64,000 nt of DNA from Cyanobacteria bacterium UBA6984 (GCA_002450015.1 DJYG01000037.1:21498-85497); one strand, 5' to 3'; positions 41,772 to 53,902 are shown, counted from the first letter of the stretch. Numbers and translations are program-made. Notes: generated by a model from the sequence alone, not told the origin.

Positions 41772-43001
41772 TTAAATATATTTTCTGTCAACAAGTTCAT
41801 CAGGCATAAATTGTTGATATTGGTCTGGTGCGTTGTGTGAATAGACATATCCAACACCAAACCCATATTTTGAAGCATCTTTGTAATGTGCGTCGCGGAG
41901 GTGCATTGGTGGAGGATAGTCTTTTCCGTTATTTATGTCAGAAAGAGCTTCATCAATTGCACAAATAGTTTGATTGGATTTTTTTGAGTTTGCTACATAA
42001 ATTACAGCTTCAGCAAGCGGAATTCTGGCTTCAGGGAATCCTAATATTTCAACAGCGTGATATGCGCTTACGGCAAGTGATAATGCCATTGGATTTGCAT
42101 TGCCGACATCTTCTGCTGCACAAACAATCAAGCGTCTTGCAATAAATCTTGGATCTTCGCCTGAAGCTATCATTTTAGCAAGATAATAAATTGCAGCATT
42201 AGCGTCAGAGCCTCTTAGGCTTTTTTGAAATGCAGATGCGCAATCATAATGTTCTTGCTGTGAATATCTTGTTTTTCTTGATTGTGCAAGCCTTTCAAGT
42301 TCAGAAACTTCAATTTTTCTTTTTTCTCCATCAAATGAACTTGAAAAATAAGCATTTTCTACAAGATTTAGGGCAAATCTTGCGTCACCTCTTGATAAAT
42401 TAACAATGAAATCACAAACATCTTGAGAATATTCAACGGGTTGATAGTTTTCGTTTAAATAATCAAATCCTTTTTTTATAACTTTATTTATAGAACTGTC
42501 ATCAAGATTTTCCAGTCTTATAACTTGAACTCTTGATAGTAATGCCGGAATTACCTGAAATGATGGATTTTCCGTAGTTGAACCAATTAAAAATAATGTC
42601 CCGTTTTCAAGGTGTGGCAAAAGAGCATCTTGTTGAGTCTTTGAATATCTGTGAATTTCATCAATAAACAAAATAGTTTTTTGATTATTCCTTAGAGCTT
42701 CTTTTGCGGCATCAACAGAATCTTTAATATCTTTTACTCCTGATGTTACTGCTGAAATTTCTATAAATTGAGCATTAACAGTTTTTGATATAATTCTTGC
42801 AAGAGTAGTTTTTCCACATCCTGAAGGTCCCCATAGTATTAAAGAAAAAAGTCTTCCGGAATTTAATAAATTATATAGTGGTGATGATTTAGCAACAACA
42901 TCGTATTGTCCAAAATATTCATCAAAATTCTTTGGTCTGAGAATTTCAGCAAGAGGAATTTGTTTATTTTTATTTTCAAGTTCCGTAAATAAATTATTCA
43001 T
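41772..43001 (-). CDS. rarA: replication-associated recombination AAA ATPase RarA/MgsA
   Basis: Protein of 409 residues from the ATG complementary to 42999-43001. Walker A WGPSGCGKTTLA (about 57-68), Walker B LFIDEIHR, sensor-1 GSTTENPSF and the MgsA C-terminal part HYDCASAFQKSLRGSDANAAIYYLAKMI, LGFPEARIPLAEA, PPPMHLRDA all fit RarA. It acts at stalled replication forks with single-strand-binding protein. No Shine-Dalgarno site; TACAAT (43013-43008) ends 6 nt before the ATG. Its promoter overlaps that of the divergent binding-protein gene. Confidence 0.95.
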   Translation of the reverse strand: MNNLFTELENKNKQIPLAEILRPKNFDEYFGQYDVVAKSSPLYNLLNSGRLFSLILWGPSGCGKTTLARIISKTVNAQFIEISAVTSGVKDIKDSVDAAKEALRNNQKTILFIDEIHRYSKTQQDALLPHLENGTLFLIGSTTENPSFQVIPALLSRVQVIRLENLDDSSINKVIKKGFDYLNENYQPVEYSQDVCDFIVNLSRGDARFALNLVENAYFSSSFDGEKRKIEVSELERLAQSRKTRYSQQEHYDCASAFQKSLRGSDANAAIYYLAKMIASGEDPRFIARRLIVCAAEDVGNANPMALSLAVSAYHAVEILGFPEARIPLAEAVIYVANSKKSNQTICAIDEALSDINNGKDYPPPMHLRDAHYKDASKYGFGVGYVYSHNAPDQYQQFMPDELVDRKYI

Positions 43002-43013
43002 GATATAATTGTA
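43002..43013. promoter_or_regulatory. overlapping divergent -10 boxes of rarA and binding-protein gene
   Basis: On the minus strand TACAAT (43013-43008) precedes the rarA ATG by 6 nt; on the plus strand TATAAT (43004-43009) lies 24 nt before the start at 43034. The two hexamers share bases, so the promoters cannot both be occupied. Confidence 0.5.
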
Positions 43014-43033
43014 GCACCAAAAGGCACAAATCA

Positions 43034-44269
43034 ATGAAAAAAAATCTAATTATTATAATATCAATAATAACGCTGTTATTTGCGTCATTTATAGCATTTT
43101 CAATTACTCCAAGGAATGTTTTAGGAGAAAAAGAGGTCGTTTTTTGGACACTTCAAATGAATGAATTTACATCATATATGACAGATGTAATCGCAAAATT
43201 TGAATATGAAAATCCTGATATAAAAATAAAATGGATTGATGTTCCATTTTCAGAAGGAGAAAAAAGGACTCTGGCTGCGATTTTGAGTAATAATCCGCCT
43301 TCTTTGGTAAATTTAAATCCTGATTTTTCTTCGGTTTTAGCTCAAAAAGGTGCATTAGAAGAAATTAATACAGAAAGTCTTATTGATTTTAATAAGCAAT
43401 TGTTAAAATCTCTTGAAGTTGATGGAAAGATTTATGCAATTCCATGGTATGCAACATCAGCAGTAACTATATATAATAAAAAACTATTGACAAAAGCAGG
43501 TTTTCAAATGCCGCCTGTGACTTATGAAAATTATGGTCAATATGCAAAAGATGTTAAGCAAAAAACAGGTGCATATATATTTATGCCAACTATTACAGAA
43601 AATGATACTATGCTTAAAGTTTTAAATAAATATGGTATAAATTCTTCAAATAAATTAGATAGTGACGAGTCTGTGAAAATTTTTAATTTTTACAGAGATT
43701 TATATAAACAAAATTTGATACCTGAAGAAAGTGTTACACAAACTCACCGTGAGGCTTTGGAAAAATATATGTCAGGTAATGTTGTAACAATTCAAGCTGG
43801 CGCAAATTTCCTAAATATGATAAAAGAAAATGCTCCAAATGTGTATAAAAATACTGATATTGCTCCGCAAGCCGTAGGCAAATTAGGACAAAATGATTTT
43901 TCTATGATGAATTTTGTTATTCCAAAGCGAGCTAAAAATAAAGATGCAGCATTAAAATTTGCATTATTTTTAACCAATGAAGAAAATCAATTAGAACTTG
44001 CTAAACTGACAAATGTGCTGGCAACAAATGAAAAAGCTCTTAAAAATGAATTTTATAATAAATACGATGAAAAAGATTTGATGGCAAAAGCAAGAGTAAC
44101 AAGTTCTAAACAATTGTATAAAATTGAACCGGTATTAAAATCTATAAAAAATCAAAAAGAAATAAATACATTAATAAATACAGCTGTTCAGATGATATTG
44201 CTTGATTCTGTTGATACAAAAAAAGTTCTTGATTCGGCTCGCAAAAAATGGGATAAACTTAACGGATAA
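43034..44269 (+). CDS. ABC transporter family 1 extracellular solute-binding protein
   Basis: Protein of 411 residues. A hydrophobic segment (about 4-23) acts as signal or anchor; there is no lipobox Cys after it. The body has VVFWTLQMNEFTSYM, FEYENPDIKIKWIDVPFSEGEKR, IPWYATSAVTIYNKKLL and KDAALKFALFLTNEENQ, typical of sugar-binding family 1 (SBP_bac_1) proteins that deliver sugars or oligosaccharides to ABC permeases. No permease or ATPase gene is nearby, so its partner must be encoded elsewhere. The substrate cannot be read. Confidence 0.88.
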   Translation: MKKNLIIIISIITLLFASFIAFSITPRNVLGEKEVVFWTLQMNEFTSYMTDVIAKFEYENPDIKIKWIDVPFSEGEKRTLAAILSNNPPSLVNLNPDFSSVLAQKGALEEINTESLIDFNKQLLKSLEVDGKIYAIPWYATSAVTIYNKKLLTKAGFQMPPVTYENYGQYAKDVKQKTGAYIFMPTITENDTMLKVLNKYGINSSNKLDSDESVKIFNFYRDLYKQNLIPEESVTQTHREALEKYMSGNVVTIQAGANFLNMIKENAPNVYKNTDIAPQAVGKLGQNDFSMMNFVIPKRAKNKDAALKFALFLTNEENQLELAKLTNVLATNEKALKNEFYNKYDEKDLMAKARVTSSKQLYKIEPVLKSIKNQKEINTLINTAVQMILLDSVDTKKVLDSARKKWDKLNG

Positions 44270-44353
44270 ATGCTTTACAGTAAGTAAAGATTTTATATGC
44301 AGGCATGTAAACGCTTTATATTTGTAATATAATATACATAGATATACAATTAA

Positions 44354-46840
<2,487 letters not shown>

Positions 46841-46873
46841 TAAGTTATAGTAAAAAATAAAAAGGAAAAATGT

Positions 46874-47530
46874 ATGAAAAAAGAATTAATATTTTTAGGA
46901 CCACCAGCTTGCGGTAAAGGTACACAAACAAGTAAATTAGCAGAATATTTAAAATTTCCGCATGTTGATACGGGTTCACTTTTGAGAGCTGCTGTTAAAA
47001 ATAAAACTCCTGAAGGTATTACAGCAGAAGGTTATATGTCAAAAGGTCAATTAGTACCTGTTGAAGTTGTTGCAGCTATAATAAAGCGCAGATTGTCTGA
47101 ACCTGATTGCAAAAACGGGTATGTTTTAGATGGTTTTCCAAGAAGTGTCGAACAAGCTGGCATGTTAGAAGAAATTAATAAAGAAGTAGATAATGAGGAT
47201 TCTGAATTCAGAGCTGTTTATTTTGATATTGATACAGAATTATTGATTGAAAGAATAGTTAACAGAAAATCTTGTCCAAAATGCGGCGAAATTTATAATA
47301 TGAAATTTAAAGCACCAAAAGATGGTGTGCATTGTGACAAATGTGGCGAAGAATTGACACAAAGAAAAGATGACACAGAGGAAATTGCACGTGCAAGATT
47401 TGAAACATATTACAAAGAAACTGCGCCATTGACAGAATATTATGAACAAAAAGGTGTTTTAAGAAAGATAGATGCAAACGGTTCAATAGATGAAGTTTGG
47501 GAACGACTGTTGAAAGCCGTAAATGATTAG
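46874..47530 (+). CDS. adk: adenylate kinase with zinc LID
   Basis: Protein of 218 residues. The P-loop is FLGPPACGKGTQ (the middle GAG of the usual GAPGAGKGT is replaced by ACG), then DTGSLLRAAV, DGFPRSVEQA, and a LID with CPKCGEIYN and HCDKCGEEL, which makes a four-Cys zinc site. Long-form enzyme. It converts AMP and ATP to two ADP. It lies 33 nt after gyrB, and a hairpin separates it from map. Confidence 0.95.
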   Translation: MKKELIFLGPPACGKGTQTSKLAEYLKFPHVDTGSLLRAAVKNKTPEGITAEGYMSKGQLVPVEVVAAIIKRRLSEPDCKNGYVLDGFPRSVEQAGMLEEINKEVDNEDSEFRAVYFDIDTELLIERIVNRKSCPKCGEIYNMKFKAPKDGVHCDKCGEELTQRKDDTEEIARARFETYYKETAPLTEYYEQKGVLRKIDANGSIDEVWERLLKAVND

Positions 47531-47535
47531 TATCT

Positions 47536-47560
47536 AAAAAGAGTCTTTAAGACTCTTTTT
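47536..47560 (+). terminator. terminator-like hairpin between adk and map
   Basis: AAAAAGAGTCTT and AAGACTCTTTTT form a 12-bp inverted repeat around one base, ending in T. map follows 20 nt later, so it may only attenuate transcription. Confidence 0.6.
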
Positions 47561-47580
47561 TAATTTGAAAGCAGGTGTTT

Positions 47581-48342
47581 ATGATAAATAAAAAATCAAG
47601 AGATGAAATAAAGAGAATGAAACATGCAGGACACATTGTAGCGCTTGTTCATAAAGCAATGAAGGAAAATATTCGTCCTGGTTTGAGTACAAAAGATTTA
47701 GATGATATTGCAATGGATGTAATAAAATCTAATAGGGCAGTACCGACATTTTTAGGTTACAATGGTTTTCCTGCAAGTATATGTACGTCGATTAATGAAA
47801 ACGTAGTACACGGAATTCCTTCAAAAGATGTTATCTTAAATGAGGGTGATATTATAAGTGTTGATGTCGGTGCAACGTATGGCGGTATGGTTGGTGATAG
47901 TGCTTGGACGTATCCTGTTGGAGAGATTTCCCAAGATTGGCAAAAGTTATTAAAAGTAACTGAAGAAGCTTTATATGCAGGTATAAAACAAATGCGTGCG
48001 GGTAATGTTTTAGATGATATTTCAGGCGCAATTGAGGCAGTTGCAAATAGAGAAAATTATGGAATAGTTCGTCAATATGGCGGTCATGGTGTTGGACATG
48101 TAATGCATGAAGAACCTTTTTTATATAATTATAGTGTTGGCGATAAAACTTTAATTAAATCAGGTTATGTAATTGCAATTGAACCTATGATTAATTTAGG
48201 ATGCGATGAAGTTGAATCATTAGCTGATGGTTGGACGGTACAAACATTGGATAGAAAACCTTCTGCTCACTTTGAACATACTGTTCTTGCTACTGACGGT
48301 GAACCGGAATTAATGACTATTATTAGAGAAGAATTCCTATAA
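47581..48342 (+). CDS. map: methionine aminopeptidase type I
   Basis: Protein of 253 residues from ATG 47581; the in-frame GTG at 47575 lies in the GCAGGTG ribosome site. The five metal ligands fall in DVGATYGGMVGDSAW, GHGVGHVMHEEPF, IEPMINLG and HFEHTVLAT. It removes the initiator Met from nascent proteins. The adk-map pairing is common in bacteria, although the usual ribosomal protein neighbours are replaced by gyrB here. Confidence 0.95.
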   Translation: MINKKSRDEIKRMKHAGHIVALVHKAMKENIRPGLSTKDLDDIAMDVIKSNRAVPTFLGYNGFPASICTSINENVVHGIPSKDVILNEGDIISVDVGATYGGMVGDSAWTYPVGEISQDWQKLLKVTEEALYAGIKQMRAGNVLDDISGAIEAVANRENYGIVRQYGGHGVGHVMHEEPFLYNYSVGDKTLIKSGYVIAIEPMINLGCDEVESLADGWTVQTLDRKPSAHFEHTVLATDGEPELMTIIREEFL

Positions 48343-48346
48343 ATTA

Positions 48347-48410
48347 ATGCAAAATAGACTATATGCATGAGTTAGAATATTGCAAAATATAGTTTAATAT
48401 ATATGCAATA
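48347..48410. promoter_or_regulatory. two inverted repeats upstream of motA
   Basis: ATGCA (48347) with TGCAT (48364) and TATTGCA (48378) with TGCAATA (48404) form two dyads that share the core TGCAAAATA. They fill most of the 84-bp gap between map and motA. No T run follows, so they look like protein sites rather than terminators. Confidence 0.4.
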
Positions 48411-48426
48411 GAATATGGAGTAAATC

Positions 48427-49194
48427 ATGGATATATTTGCAATAGTAGGTTTATTTTTCGGTATAACCTTTATACTTATAGGACAAGCAATGGAAGGCGG
48501 TAATTTAGGTCAATTGCTTCAAATTACAGCTGCGTTTATTGTATTTGGCGGTACAGGTGGAGCTGTTATTTTGAGTTTTCCACCAAATGTTTTGAAAAAA
48601 GCCATAATGTTAATAAAGGATGTTTTTATTCCTCCTGTTGTAGATATGGACGGTTTAATTGCGGAAATTGTAAAATTTGCACAAAAAGCAAGACGTGAAG
48701 GGCTTATTGTTTTGGAAAAAGAAGCCAAAACAGCTTCTGATGCCCTACTAACAATGGGTTTAGAAGCTGTTGCCGATGGTGCTGATCCTACATTAGTTCA
48801 AAGTATGTTAGAAAATCAAATTGGTCAGCAGGAAATAGAAGTTCATACGGCAGCAAAAGTATTTGAATCCGCAGGCGGATATTCTCCTACATTAGGTATT
48901 ATCGGTGCTGTTATGGGTTTAATCCAAGTAATGCAGAATTTATCTGATCCGTCTGCTCTTGGTGCAGGTATTGCAGTTGCGTTTGTTGCTACAATTTATG
49001 GCTTGTTTGCTGCAAACTTGCTTTTAATTCCTTTAGGAACACGTATTAAATTAAACTATGGTAAAGTTTTTTTAGCAAAAGAAGTTATGTTGGAAGGTAT
49101 ATTAGCAATTCAAGCCGGTGAATCTCCAGCATTAATCGAACGTAAATTGCGTTCATTTATTATTGATAAAACAGAAGGTAAGACAGAAGAATAG
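48427..49194 (+). CDS. motA: flagellar motor stator protein MotA
   Basis: Protein of 255 residues with four hydrophobic segments. The cytoplasmic loop has ARREGLIVLEKEA (charged residues that meet FliG), and the pore helix segment has GGYSPTLGIIGAVMGLI with the conserved Pro. With MotB it forms the proton- or sodium-driven stator in the inner membrane. A GGAG site precedes the ATG. It is 9 nt from motB. Confidence 0.95.
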   Translation: MDIFAIVGLFFGITFILIGQAMEGGNLGQLLQITAAFIVFGGTGGAVILSFPPNVLKKAIMLIKDVFIPPVVDMDGLIAEIVKFAQKARREGLIVLEKEAKTASDALLTMGLEAVADGADPTLVQSMLENQIGQQEIEVHTAAKVFESAGGYSPTLGIIGAVMGLIQVMQNLSDPSALGAGIAVAFVATIYGLFAANLLLIPLGTRIKLNYGKVFLAKEVMLEGILAIQAGESPALIERKLRSFIIDKTEGKTEE

Positions 49195-49203
49195 TAAAAA
49201 GTT

Positions 49204-50340
49204 ATGGCAAAAAAGAAACCACCTGAAGAACATGAAAATCTTGAAAGATGGCTCGTTTCATACGGGGACTTTATTACGCTCCTGTTTGCAACTTTCGTTG
49301 TTCTTTATGCTTTATCGCAAATTGATATATCTGAATTCGGAAAACTTGAAGATGGAATGAAAAAGGCTTTTAATGCACCAAGTCTTTTAGAGGGGTCTGA
49401 TTCGCTTTTAGACGGAAAAGACAGTATTCTTGATGCAAGTTCAGCAGATTCTGTTATTGCTCCGCTAATGTTGGAATATGTGAGCCAAAAATATGAAGAA
49501 AAATCTTTCAAAGATATAAAAGAGTCTATTGAACAAATGAAAGGTAATGGTGATTTACAGGGAGTAGATGCAAAGATTACTGATGCCGGTCTTTTAATAA
49601 CATTTAAAGATGATTTTTTATTTTATTCCGCATCTGCAAATTTAACCGAAAAAGCTATGAAAACACTTGATAATATTGGGGTGTTGATTGGTGAAAAATT
49701 TGCTCTTCACTATATTCGCGTTGAAGGTCACACTGATAATCTTCCTATTAACAGTTTCATTTTTCCTTCGAACTGGGAACTTTCATCAGCCCGTTCAGGT
49801 GCAATTATAAGATATTTAATTCAAAGATTTAATTTTATGCCTAATATATTTACATCTGTTGGTTATGGTGATACAAGACCTTTGGTTGATAACAAAACTC
49901 AGGAAAATAGAGCTAAAAACAGACGAGTTGAAATTTTAATATTAAAAAATAAGTTTAAAGGTTTAGAACATCCGTCAACAAGTATCCTAACACAATCAAA
50001 AGAAGTTCAAGAAAGTTTTCAAAAGCAAAGAGTTGAAACTATACAGCGAATTAAAAATGAATCTCCAGAGTTGAAAAGATTAAAAACAAATAAAGATTAC
50101 GACTATTCCGAAAAAAATAGTGCAAATACAGAAAATCAAGCACAAAGTTCAAAATCAGAGCAGACTGGTGACGAAAAGACCTTATCAATAAGAAATAAAA
50201 CTTTGTATGAACAAGTTGATAAATTGCCGGAAAATACTGTAAAATACCAAAATGAAGATGATAATTGGCTTGGTAATACAAAAAACGATAAAATATTACA
50301 AAAAGACATCAATAAACAATTTGATATGATAGGACAATAA
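49204..50340 (+). CDS. motB: flagellar motor stator protein MotB
   Basis: Protein of 378 residues. After a short N-terminus comes one membrane helix with the essential Asp in SYGDFITLLFATFVVL, then a periplasmic linker and an OmpA-like peptidoglycan-binding domain (about 150-260: VEGHTDNLPI, SARSGAIIRYL, ENRAKNRRVEI). The last about 110 residues are a polar extension, longer than in E. coli MotB (308). Co-transcribed with motA. MotB anchors the stator to peptidoglycan. Confidence 0.95.
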   Translation: MAKKKPPEEHENLERWLVSYGDFITLLFATFVVLYALSQIDISEFGKLEDGMKKAFNAPSLLEGSDSLLDGKDSILDASSADSVIAPLMLEYVSQKYEEKSFKDIKESIEQMKGNGDLQGVDAKITDAGLLITFKDDFLFYSASANLTEKAMKTLDNIGVLIGEKFALHYIRVEGHTDNLPINSFIFPSNWELSSARSGAIIRYLIQRFNFMPNIFTSVGYGDTRPLVDNKTQENRAKNRRVEILILKNKFKGLEHPSTSILTQSKEVQESFQKQRVETIQRIKNESPELKRLKTNKDYDYSEKNSANTENQAQSSKSEQTGDEKTLSIRNKTLYEQVDKLPENTVKYQNEDDNWLGNTKNDKILQKDINKQFDMIGQ

Positions 50341-50342
50341 AT

Positions 50343-50966
50343 ATGGAATATTATATGGGTATTTCCATGTCTATGGCATCAACAACAGATACAGGTGTTG
50401 CGGTTATAGATAGTTTTGGAAAAATTATTTTAATAGATAAATTGTTTACCATGAAAGATATTCAGTTTTTTATGGACAACTATTCATCTTTAAAACAGTC
50501 ACATATAGCTGTTTCTTTACCTTGGGATAACTCAATGTTAGAGGGTAAATGGAGAGTTCTTTCAAAGCCATATCAAATGGTTAGGTCTAATGAAAATTTG
50601 TTGAATAGAGATAATTGGACTCAAAGATATTCCACAAGAGGTTGCGAATATTACAAATCTTTACTGGATAAAGGTATTGATATATGCAGATTTGAACTTT
50701 ATTTAACCAGACAAAAATTGAGCTTGAGTTCATACTATAAAGAAAGAACACCTGCTGATTGCAAGTTTCTTCAAAATGCATTGAAAACAGAATATCAGTT
50801 TGAAGATATTCCTCCGAATATGATGCCAATGGCACAGTTAGAAGCTCTTGTCGGGGCATTAATTATGCGTGAAAGGGCAAATAATCCTAAAAATATAAAA
50901 AAAATATTTGAATTTCATGGGATAGATGTAATAAATATAGAAGAAAAGATTGTAACAAAAAATTAA
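50343..50966 (+). CDS. hypothetical protein downstream of motAB
   Basis: Protein of 207 residues starting 2 nt after the motB stop. The start MEYYMGISMSMASTTDTGVAVID with later SHIAVSLPWDN resembles the first strands of RNase H-like folds (as in DUF429), and MPMAQLEALVGALIMRERANNP fits the closing helix of such a fold. This is a fold-level guess only. No signal peptide or membrane helix. Its tight linkage to motAB suggests co-expression with the stator, though the product may be unrelated to motility. Confidence 0.6.
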   Translation: MEYYMGISMSMASTTDTGVAVIDSFGKIILIDKLFTMKDIQFFMDNYSSLKQSHIAVSLPWDNSMLEGKWRVLSKPYQMVRSNENLLNRDNWTQRYSTRGCEYYKSLLDKGIDICRFELYLTRQKLSLSSYYKERTPADCKFLQNALKTEYQFEDIPPNMMPMAQLEALVGALIMRERANNPKNIKKIFEFHGIDVINIEEKIVTKN

Positions 50967-51042
50967 CATGCTTGAAAATACTATCAATTTTTGACATTTA
51001 AGACATTTTAAATACATGTAGTGTAATAAAGGAAAGGTTATA

Positions 51043-51957
51043 ATGTCTTTAATTAGTAATCCTGTGGGAGCTGCAAAAATTTTGCCGCCTCCAATGCAGC
51101 CAATGATGCCTGTAACTATAAAAATTGATATACTACCAAATTATCCAATGCAAGCATCTCAAGAGCAAGTTCCGGGAGTTATATATAATATACCTCAAAC
51201 TTCTTTGTATGAACCAAATACAAAGAAAGCTGAGGAAAATAATAATGCTTTAAAGACAGAAAAAAATGATAACACAGAAAGCAAAAAAGACGATAAAACT
51301 GTAGAAGCTACAATGTCAAAAATTCTTGCAGCTCAAAACGGTGTAAAAATAGAAAAAACTGTTGAAAAAGAAAATGTAAAAGCAGAAGATAAAAAAGATG
51401 TTCCTCACAACAAACCTGAAATTGTAAAACCTGAAGTTATGAAAACAGGGATTGATTTAGATGGTTTGATGTCAATTTTAGACAGCAAAGACTATGAAGA
51501 ACAAGCTGATGCAATGGAAGCTATGGCCGAGGTCACTTTGTATGCTCCTGAAAAAGCAGGTGAATTATTAGACAATAAAGTTGTTGATAAATTGACCGAA
51601 ATAATGGAAAAAGATACTTCAAAGCTTGAAGGTAAAGATAAACAATTAGCAGATAGAAATAAAGAATATGCAATGTTTACTACTGCAACATTACAAAATT
51701 TATTTACAAATGAAGTAAAGAAAATGGGTAATGTTGATGTACCAGCAAAAGATTTAATTGGTATGCAAAGTATAGTAAAAAATCTTGCAACAAATCCTAA
51801 TGAAAGTGTGAGAGAAGCTGCTGTTGCTTCTATTGGGTATGCTGCAAATTCTGCAAATAAAAAAGATATGAAAGGTTTATTAACTGCTGCAGCAAATGAT
51901 GTTAGCTCTGTTGTTAGGGCTCAAGCAAATAAACAACTTGCAAAAGTTTCAGAATAG
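51043..51957 (+). CDS. HEAT-repeat-like hypothetical protein
   Basis: Protein of 304 residues. The first about 45 are Pro/Met-rich, then a Lys/Glu/Asn linker (about 60-130), then an alpha-helical part (about 140-300) with HEAT-like repeats: DYEEQADAMEAMAEVTLYAPEKAGELL, and VREAAVASIGYAANSANKKDMKGLL, VVRAQANKQL. Such domains mediate protein contacts. An AAAGGAAAGG site precedes the ATG. A hairpin terminator follows. No function can be given. Confidence 0.7.
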   Translation: MSLISNPVGAAKILPPPMQPMMPVTIKIDILPNYPMQASQEQVPGVIYNIPQTSLYEPNTKKAEENNNALKTEKNDNTESKKDDKTVEATMSKILAAQNGVKIEKTVEKENVKAEDKKDVPHNKPEIVKPEVMKTGIDLDGLMSILDSKDYEEQADAMEAMAEVTLYAPEKAGELLDNKVVDKLTEIMEKDTSKLEGKDKQLADRNKEYAMFTTATLQNLFTNEVKKMGNVDVPAKDLIGMQSIVKNLATNPNESVREAAVASIGYAANSANKKDMKGLLTAAANDVSSVVRAQANKQLAKVSE

Positions 51958-51975
51958 TATTATGTAAATATAAAG

Positions 51976-52006
51976 ATAATACGACTTATTTATTAAGTCG
52001 TATTAT
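51976..52006. terminator. bidirectional terminator
   Basis: A 13-bp stem (51976-51988 with 51994-52006) and a T run end the HEAT-like gene; the other arm overlaps the stop codon of the convergent small secreted protein. Confidence 0.8.
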
Positions 52007-52216
52007 TTTTTTGTCTTTTTTTGTCGAAGGTTGATTGCTTTTTGGGTTAGAAAAAATACTTTTTTTTATATTTTTATCTTTATTTTTGATTATTTCTTGC
52101 TTTTGATTATTTTTTAAATCTTCTATTGCGCAAGCTCCACCTGTAATAGAGCATGCTGCAAATGAGGAAGGAGCACTAAAAGCTGTGATTATAGTTAAAA
52201 TTAATATCTTTTTCAT
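51986..52216 (-). CDS. small secreted hypothetical protein
   Basis: Protein of 76 residues with a clear signal peptide (MKKILILTIITAFSAPSSFA/AC) followed by a short mature part with two Cys (ACSITGGAC) and a Lys/Asn-rich tail. The mature chain is only about 55 residues and highly basic, so it would be periplasmic or exported. Adjacent to recN on the same strand. The family is unknown; the gene is supported mainly by its signal peptide. Confidence 0.55.
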   Translation of the reverse strand: MKKILILTIITAFSAPSSFAACSITGGACAIEDLKNNQKQEIIKNKDKNIKKSIFSNPKSNQPSTKKDKKIIRLNK

Positions 52217-52240
52217 ACATTATACAGTATAAATTTGTTT

Positions 52241-53902
52241 TTATACTAATTCATTATCCGAAAGTAGAGATTTTGCAAATTCAATTGCCGAGTCGGATAC
52301 CTCTCCTGATGCAAGGCTTGCTATTGCAGTGATTTTTTCTTCTTTGTTTAGTGATTTTATGTTTATTAATGTTTCTTTTCCTTGTTTTTTGCTTACTAAG
52401 AAATGTTTATTGGATTTTGCCGCAATAATGGCTTGGTGTGTGATTAATATGATTTGACGATATTTCGCTAGTTCTGAAATTTCATCTGCAACACTTTGAG
52501 CAGCTTTTCCTGAAATACCTGTATCAATTTCATCGAAGATTACTGTATCTATGTCATCTGATTTTGCAAAAATAGTTTTTATTGCAAGCATAATTCTTGA
52601 AATTTCTCCTCCTGAAGCAGTTTTTGCAAGAGGAGCTAAGTCTTGTGAAATATTTGTCGATATATAAAATTCTACATCATCTATACCGTTTTGATGTAAT
52701 TCAGTTTTATTTATTCTGATTTCAAAACGTGATTTTGCAAGTTCCAGTTTTTCAAGTTCATCTACAATCAATCCTGATAGCACTTGTGCATAATTTTTTC
52801 TGTGTTCTGATATTTCGTTTGCTAGTTTGTTTAAATCTAATAATATATTGTTTATTTTTGATTCTAATTCTTCTATATGTTTAGACGAAAATTCTATTTC
52901 GTTAAATTCGTTTGATAATTTATCATAAGTTTTTAAAATTTCATCAAGTGTTGAACCATATTTTCGTTTCAGTTTATCGAATAAATATAAGCGTTCTTGA
53001 ATTTCATTTAATCTTTCCGTGTTATTATCAATTGATTGAGTATAGTTCCTTAAATTATGAGAAAGTTCTCTTGCAAGTTCAGTTATTTCAATTAAGCTTG
53101 ATTCAATATTTTCAAGATTGTTATCAATGCTTGCAGCTCTTGATATATCTGATTTTATTTGTAATATTGCTTCTGTAACAGAACCTTCATCACCATTTAA
53201 AGTTTGGTATGCGCAATAGGTTAATTCTTTTAATTTTTCGGCATTTTCCAAAATTTTTAATTCTGCTTTTAAGTTGTTTTCTTCATTAACATCTTCTATT
53301 TTAGCTTCTTCGATTTCATTTATTTGAAATTTTAAAAAATCTAATTGAGATTCTGTTTTGTTCGCATTATTTTGGGCCTTTTCAAGTTCTTTTGAAAGTT
53401 CAAGATATTGTTTGTACAAATTTTGATATTCTTCAAGTTTTGCGCCATAAACATCTTTTGCATAATTATCTAATAATATGATATGAGATTTTGGCTGTAA
53501 GAATGAATATGTTTGGTGTTGTGAGTGAATATCCAATAAAATATCTTTTATTTCTTTAATTAAGGATTGATTTACAAGAGTTCCATTAATTCTGCTTCTT
53601 GATGAAGTTTGTGTAATTTCTCGTGATAAAATTATTTCATCTTCAATATCAATGTCATTTTCTTTAAATAATTCTATTAATTTATAATTTTCTGAAGAAA
53701 TAAAAAGTTCTATTAATGCTTTATCAGAACCTTTTTTTATTACTTCACCTGAAATTTTTGCTCCAAAAGCTATATCAATAGCATTGATTAAAATACTTTT
53801 GCCTGCACCTGTTTCTCCGGTAATTACATTTAAACCGTCAGAAAAATCTACGATTAATTCATCAATAAGTATATAATTTTTTATGTGAACTGTTTTTATC
53901 AT
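52241..53902 (-). CDS. recN: DNA repair protein RecN
   Basis: Protein of 553 residues from the ATG complementary to 53900-53902. Walker A ITGETGAGKSILINAI near residue 32, a long central coiled coil (about 155-370), and a C-terminal ABC signature and Walker B (SGGEISRIMLAIK, VIFDEIDTGISGKAAQ) identify this SMC-like protein, which acts in double-strand break repair. Its start overlaps the nadK stop as ATGA, so translation is coupled. The nadK-recN order is widely conserved. Confidence 0.96.
   Translation of the reverse strand: MIKTVHIKNYILIDELIVDFSDGLNVITGETGAGKSILINAIDIAFGAKISGEVIKKGSDKALIELFISSENYKLIELFKENDIDIEDEIILSREITQTSSRSRINGTLVNQSLIKEIKDILLDIHSQHQTYSFLQPKSHIILLDNYAKDVYGAKLEEYQNLYKQYLELSKELEKAQNNANKTESQLDFLKFQINEIEEAKIEDVNEENNLKAELKILENAEKLKELTYCAYQTLNGDEGSVTEAILQIKSDISRAASIDNNLENIESSLIEITELARELSHNLRNYTQSIDNNTERLNEIQERLYLFDKLKRKYGSTLDEILKTYDKLSNEFNEIEFSSKHIEELESKINNILLDLNKLANEISEHRKNYAQVLSGLIVDELEKLELAKSRFEIRINKTELHQNGIDDVEFYISTNISQDLAPLAKTASGGEISRIMLAIKTIFAKSDDIDTVIFDEIDTGISGKAAQSVADEISELAKYRQIILITHQAIIAAKSNKHFLVSKKQGKETLINIKSLNKEEKITAIASLASGEVSDSAIEFAKSLLSDNELV

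Noticed and set aside
49163..49360. Small frame overlapping the motA-motB junction
   Set aside because: It is a shadow of motA and motB in another frame with no ribosome site.
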